Positions 7,019-8,583 of a stretch of 8,583 nt of DNA are shown piece by piece. The DNA lies in assembly GCA_964637235.1 (NCBI GenBank), contig CAZWVR010000097.1:1-8583 (forward strand). Direction: 5' to 3'. A model generated the notes under the pieces. The model saw only the letters and a list, made by a program, of their open reading frames with translations, searched no databases and was not told the DNA's origin. The first letter of the stretch is position 1. Every line of letters starts with the position of its first letter. This DNA is from CAZWVR01 sp964637235. GTDB taxonomy: Bacteria; Bacteroidota; Bacteroidia; Bacteroidales; S143-33. The translations under genes and the position numbers were made by a program.

Positions 7019-8583
7019 TTATTGTTTAATAATTCTGTAAGTATAAACATTGTCGCCAGTTAATCTGAGGATATAAACTCCTGCTTTGTATCCGGATAGG
7101 TTAATTTGTACTTTGTTATTAGTCATATTAATAGTTTGCAATACTTGACCTGAAAGATTCAAAACTTCTACTTTGTAGTTCTTGTCAGCACTGATTACTA
7201 TGTAGTCATTAGCAGGATTTGGAGCGACTTTGATATTGTCGTTAGTTGCAATAAATGCAGGAGGTGTTAATGTTATATCAACAGTTAAGTCTGCACCTGC
7301 AACAGTGAATTGAGTTGTGTCGTTTTCGTAGCCGTCCAGTACTGTGTAAGCTGTGTAATCACCACAAGCTAACTCCATAGTAGCTTGACCATTAGTGTCA
7401 GTATTTACTGTGTTGTCATTAACAGTAATAGCTGCATTTGCAAGAGGATTGCCTTCGCCGTCAACTACATTAAAGGTTACTGTGTAGGTGCCTGGTTGTA
7501 GTATAATGTTAACATTCATATCAGCATTGCCCACTGTGAAGGTAGTTGTATCGTTAGCGAAGCAAGTTAGGGTTGTATATGCAGTATGTTCACCTTCTCG
7601 TAATGATATAGTTGCTTGTCCGTTTGCGTCGGTTGTCAAGTGGAATGTATCAACTTCTATTGCAGCACCTACAAGTGGGTTATTATCAGCATCAGTAACG
7701 GTAAATGTAACATTATGAGATGGTAGTGGGTTCAAAGTTATATGAACAGTTAAGTCTGCCCCTGCGATGGTGAAAGTAGTGGTATCGTTTGCATATGTGT
7801 TGAGAGAAGTATATGCGGTGTAATCGCCACAAGGGAGTGCCATAATTGCTTGGCCGTTAGTATCAGTGGTTACAGTGCTATCGTTAACTGTGATTTCTGC
7901 ATTTTCAAGAGGATTGCCTTCATTGTCAAGTACGTAGAAGGTTACTGTATAAGTTGCTGGTTGTAGGGTAATATTAACATTCATATCACTATTACCCAGT
8001 GTGAAGGTAGTTATATCGTTAACGAAGCAAGTTCGAGTTGTATATGCAGTATGCTCACCTTCTGGTAATATAACTGTTGCTTGTCCGTTTGCATCGGTTG
8101 TCAAGTGTGCTGTATCAACTTCTATTGTAGCACCTTCAACTGGGTTATTATCAGGATCAACGATAGTAAATGTAACATTATGAGTTGGTAGAGGTGTCAA
8201 ACTTATATGGATAGTATCTGCCTCGGGTACAGTAAATTCGGTTGTATCATTTATATATCCATATAGGGATGTAATTGCAGTATAATTTACCGTATCAGTA
8301 TAGTTAAATCTATAAGAAGCTATACCGTGTTCATTGGTAGTAATAGTTGTATTGTCAAAAGCTATTTGTGCTCCTTGCAGGCTATCTGTTGGATTTGTAC
8401 TGTTTGTTACTACAAAAGTGACTGTATATGAAGGCACTATTGCAACAGAAGTAAGTTCGTCTCCTAATGTATCAATTACAGTCATAGCTCCGGTAGTTTT
8501 ATCTAAAACAGCCCATAAACCACCGACTCCACCTGCGTCATATATACCGCCGTAAAGTTCGTTTGTAGTTCTATCTATTGCAA
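7019..8583 (-). CDS. Secreted repeat protein with type IX sorting domain (N-terminus outside window)
   Basis: The frame runs open to the right edge, so the ATG at 8485 is internal. Upstream of it the protein still reads AIDRTTNELYGGIYDAGG and then GLWAVLDKTTGAMTVIDTLG, which resembles one blade of a beta-propeller-like repeat (LYG, TTG and TLG landmarks). Numbering from the Met at 8485, five immunoglobulin-like/carboxypeptidase-regulatory-like repeats of about 77-82 residues follow (19-100, 101-177, 178-255, 256-332, 333-409). Each carries VTF, GNP or NNP, TTDANGQA and a closing ITL. The C-terminal domain (about 418-488) has APNPANDYIVIS, VEVLNLSGQVL and LSGYKAGVYILRL, the type A T9SS sorting signal. 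Known T9SS cargo is exported by Sec, crosses the outer membrane and is cleaved and anchored or released. The binding target is unknown. An intrinsic terminator follows the stop. Confidence 0.93.
   Translation of the reverse strand, partial: AIDRTTNELYGGIYDAGGVGGLWAVLDKTTGAMTVIDTLGDELTSVAIVPSYTVTFVVTNSTNPTDSLQGAQIAFDNTTITTNEHGIASYRFNYTDTVNYTAITSLYGYINDTTEFTVPEADTIHISLTPLPTHNVTFTIVDPDNNPVEGATIEVDTAHLTTDANGQATVILPEGEHTAYTTRTCFVNDITTFTLGNSDMNVNITLQPATYTVTFYVLDNEGNPLENAEITVNDSTVTTDTNGQAIMALPCGDYTAYTSLNTYANDTTTFTIAGADLTVHITLNPLPSHNVTFTVTDADNNPLVGAAIEVDTFHLTTDANGQATISLREGEHTAYTTLTCFANDTTTFTVGNADMNVNIILQPGTYTVTFNVVDGEGNPLANAAITVNDNTVNTDTNGQATMELACGDYTAYTVLDGYENDTTQFTVAGADLTVDITLTPPAFIATNDNIKVAPNPANDYIVISADKNYKVEVLNLSGQVLQTINMTNNKVQINLSGYKAGVYILRLTGDNVYTYRIIKQ
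7022..7234 (-). other. T9SS type A C-terminal sorting domain
   Basis: The last 71 residues match the Por secretion tail pattern. A PNPxxD-type strand (APNPANDYIVIS) is followed by YKVEVLNLSGQVL, a variable turn, then INLSGYKAGVYILRL and a basic C-terminus, YRIIKQ. It directs outer-membrane translocation by the type IX system, so the organism should encode Por/Gld/Spr components elsewhere. Confidence 0.92.
7259..7720 (-). repeat. Tandem duplication, copy 2 (repeat domains 4 and 5)
   Basis: This segment encodes residues 256-409 of the secreted protein (counted from the Met at 8485): an A-type repeat beginning SHNVTFTVTDADNNP and a B-type repeat beginning TYTVTFNVVDGEGNP. It aligns to 7721-8185 at an offset of 465 bases. 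By hand count, each repeat is about 77% identical to its partner at the protein level (about 18 differences in 77). One 60-base stretch I counted had 14 differences. Confidence 0.88.
7721..8185 (-). repeat. Tandem duplication, copy 1 (repeat domains 2 and 3)
   Basis: This segment encodes residues 101-255: an A-type repeat beginning THNVTFTIVDPDNNP and a B-type repeat beginning TYTVTFYVLDNEGNP. The A and B types differ clearly from each other, but each closely matches the same type in copy 2, so the duplicated unit is the two-domain pair. The preceding domain (8186-8431) is a more distant member of the same fold and is not part of the duplication. Confidence 0.88.

Noticed and set aside
7488..8183. 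Plus-strand frames opposite the repeat protein with similar sequences to each other
   Set aside because: Their similarity only mirrors the tandem duplication on the minus strand. The minus frame has clear domains and a sorting signal.
1..8583. CRISPR array, tRNA/rRNA genes, insertion sequences, defence or biosynthetic systems
   Set aside because: I saw no regularly spaced repeats, cloverleaf sequence, transposase or integrase motifs, or effector gene sets on either strand.

Overview
The window looks like chromosomal DNA from an AT-rich member of the Bacteroidota, probably Bacteroidales-like. The reasons are a C-terminal type IX secretion (T9SS) sorting domain, a TonB energy transducer of the Bacteroidota type, the uppP-truB-queA gene order, A-rich leaders without Shine-Dalgarno sequences, and one good TAnnTTTG-type promoter. 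Every convincing gene is on the minus strand, so transcription runs from right to left. By eye the base composition is about 30% G+C in most genes and nearer 40% in argF and the secreted-protein gene.

Layout in the direction of transcription (right to left). (1) 8583-7019: the C-terminal part of a secreted T9SS cargo protein. Its reading frame stays open to the window edge. It carries five immunoglobulin-like/carboxypeptidase-regulatory-like repeats, four of which form an A-B-A-B tandem duplication, and it ends at a good intrinsic terminator (6966-6998). (2) 6846-5596: an FtsX/LolC-E family ABC permease, with a Bacteroidota promoter and an overlapping 8-bp inverted repeat just upstream. (3) 5540-4542: ornithine carbamoyltransferase. 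(4) 4452-3760: TonB. (5) 3684-2866: a tandem-domain universal stress protein, followed by a strong hairpin. (6) 2716-135: a compact cluster of uppP, truB and queA, with gaps of 10 and 28 bases.

The clearest anomaly is uppP, the undecaprenyl-diphosphate phosphatase gene. It is full length and in one frame, but codon 85 is TAA, so the two active-site motifs fall in separate open frames. No indel is involved; one substitution would explain it. The genes otherwise cover ordinary functions: tRNA modification (truB, queA), cell-wall lipid carrier recycling (uppP), arginine/citrulline metabolism (argF), outer-membrane energisation (tonB), stress response, and envelope transport. I see no CRISPR array, RNA gene, insertion sequence, defence island or clearly new system. 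The notable items are the interrupted uppP, the duplicated repeats of the secreted protein, and the promoter/operator candidate. No gene-free stretch exceeds about 175 bases.
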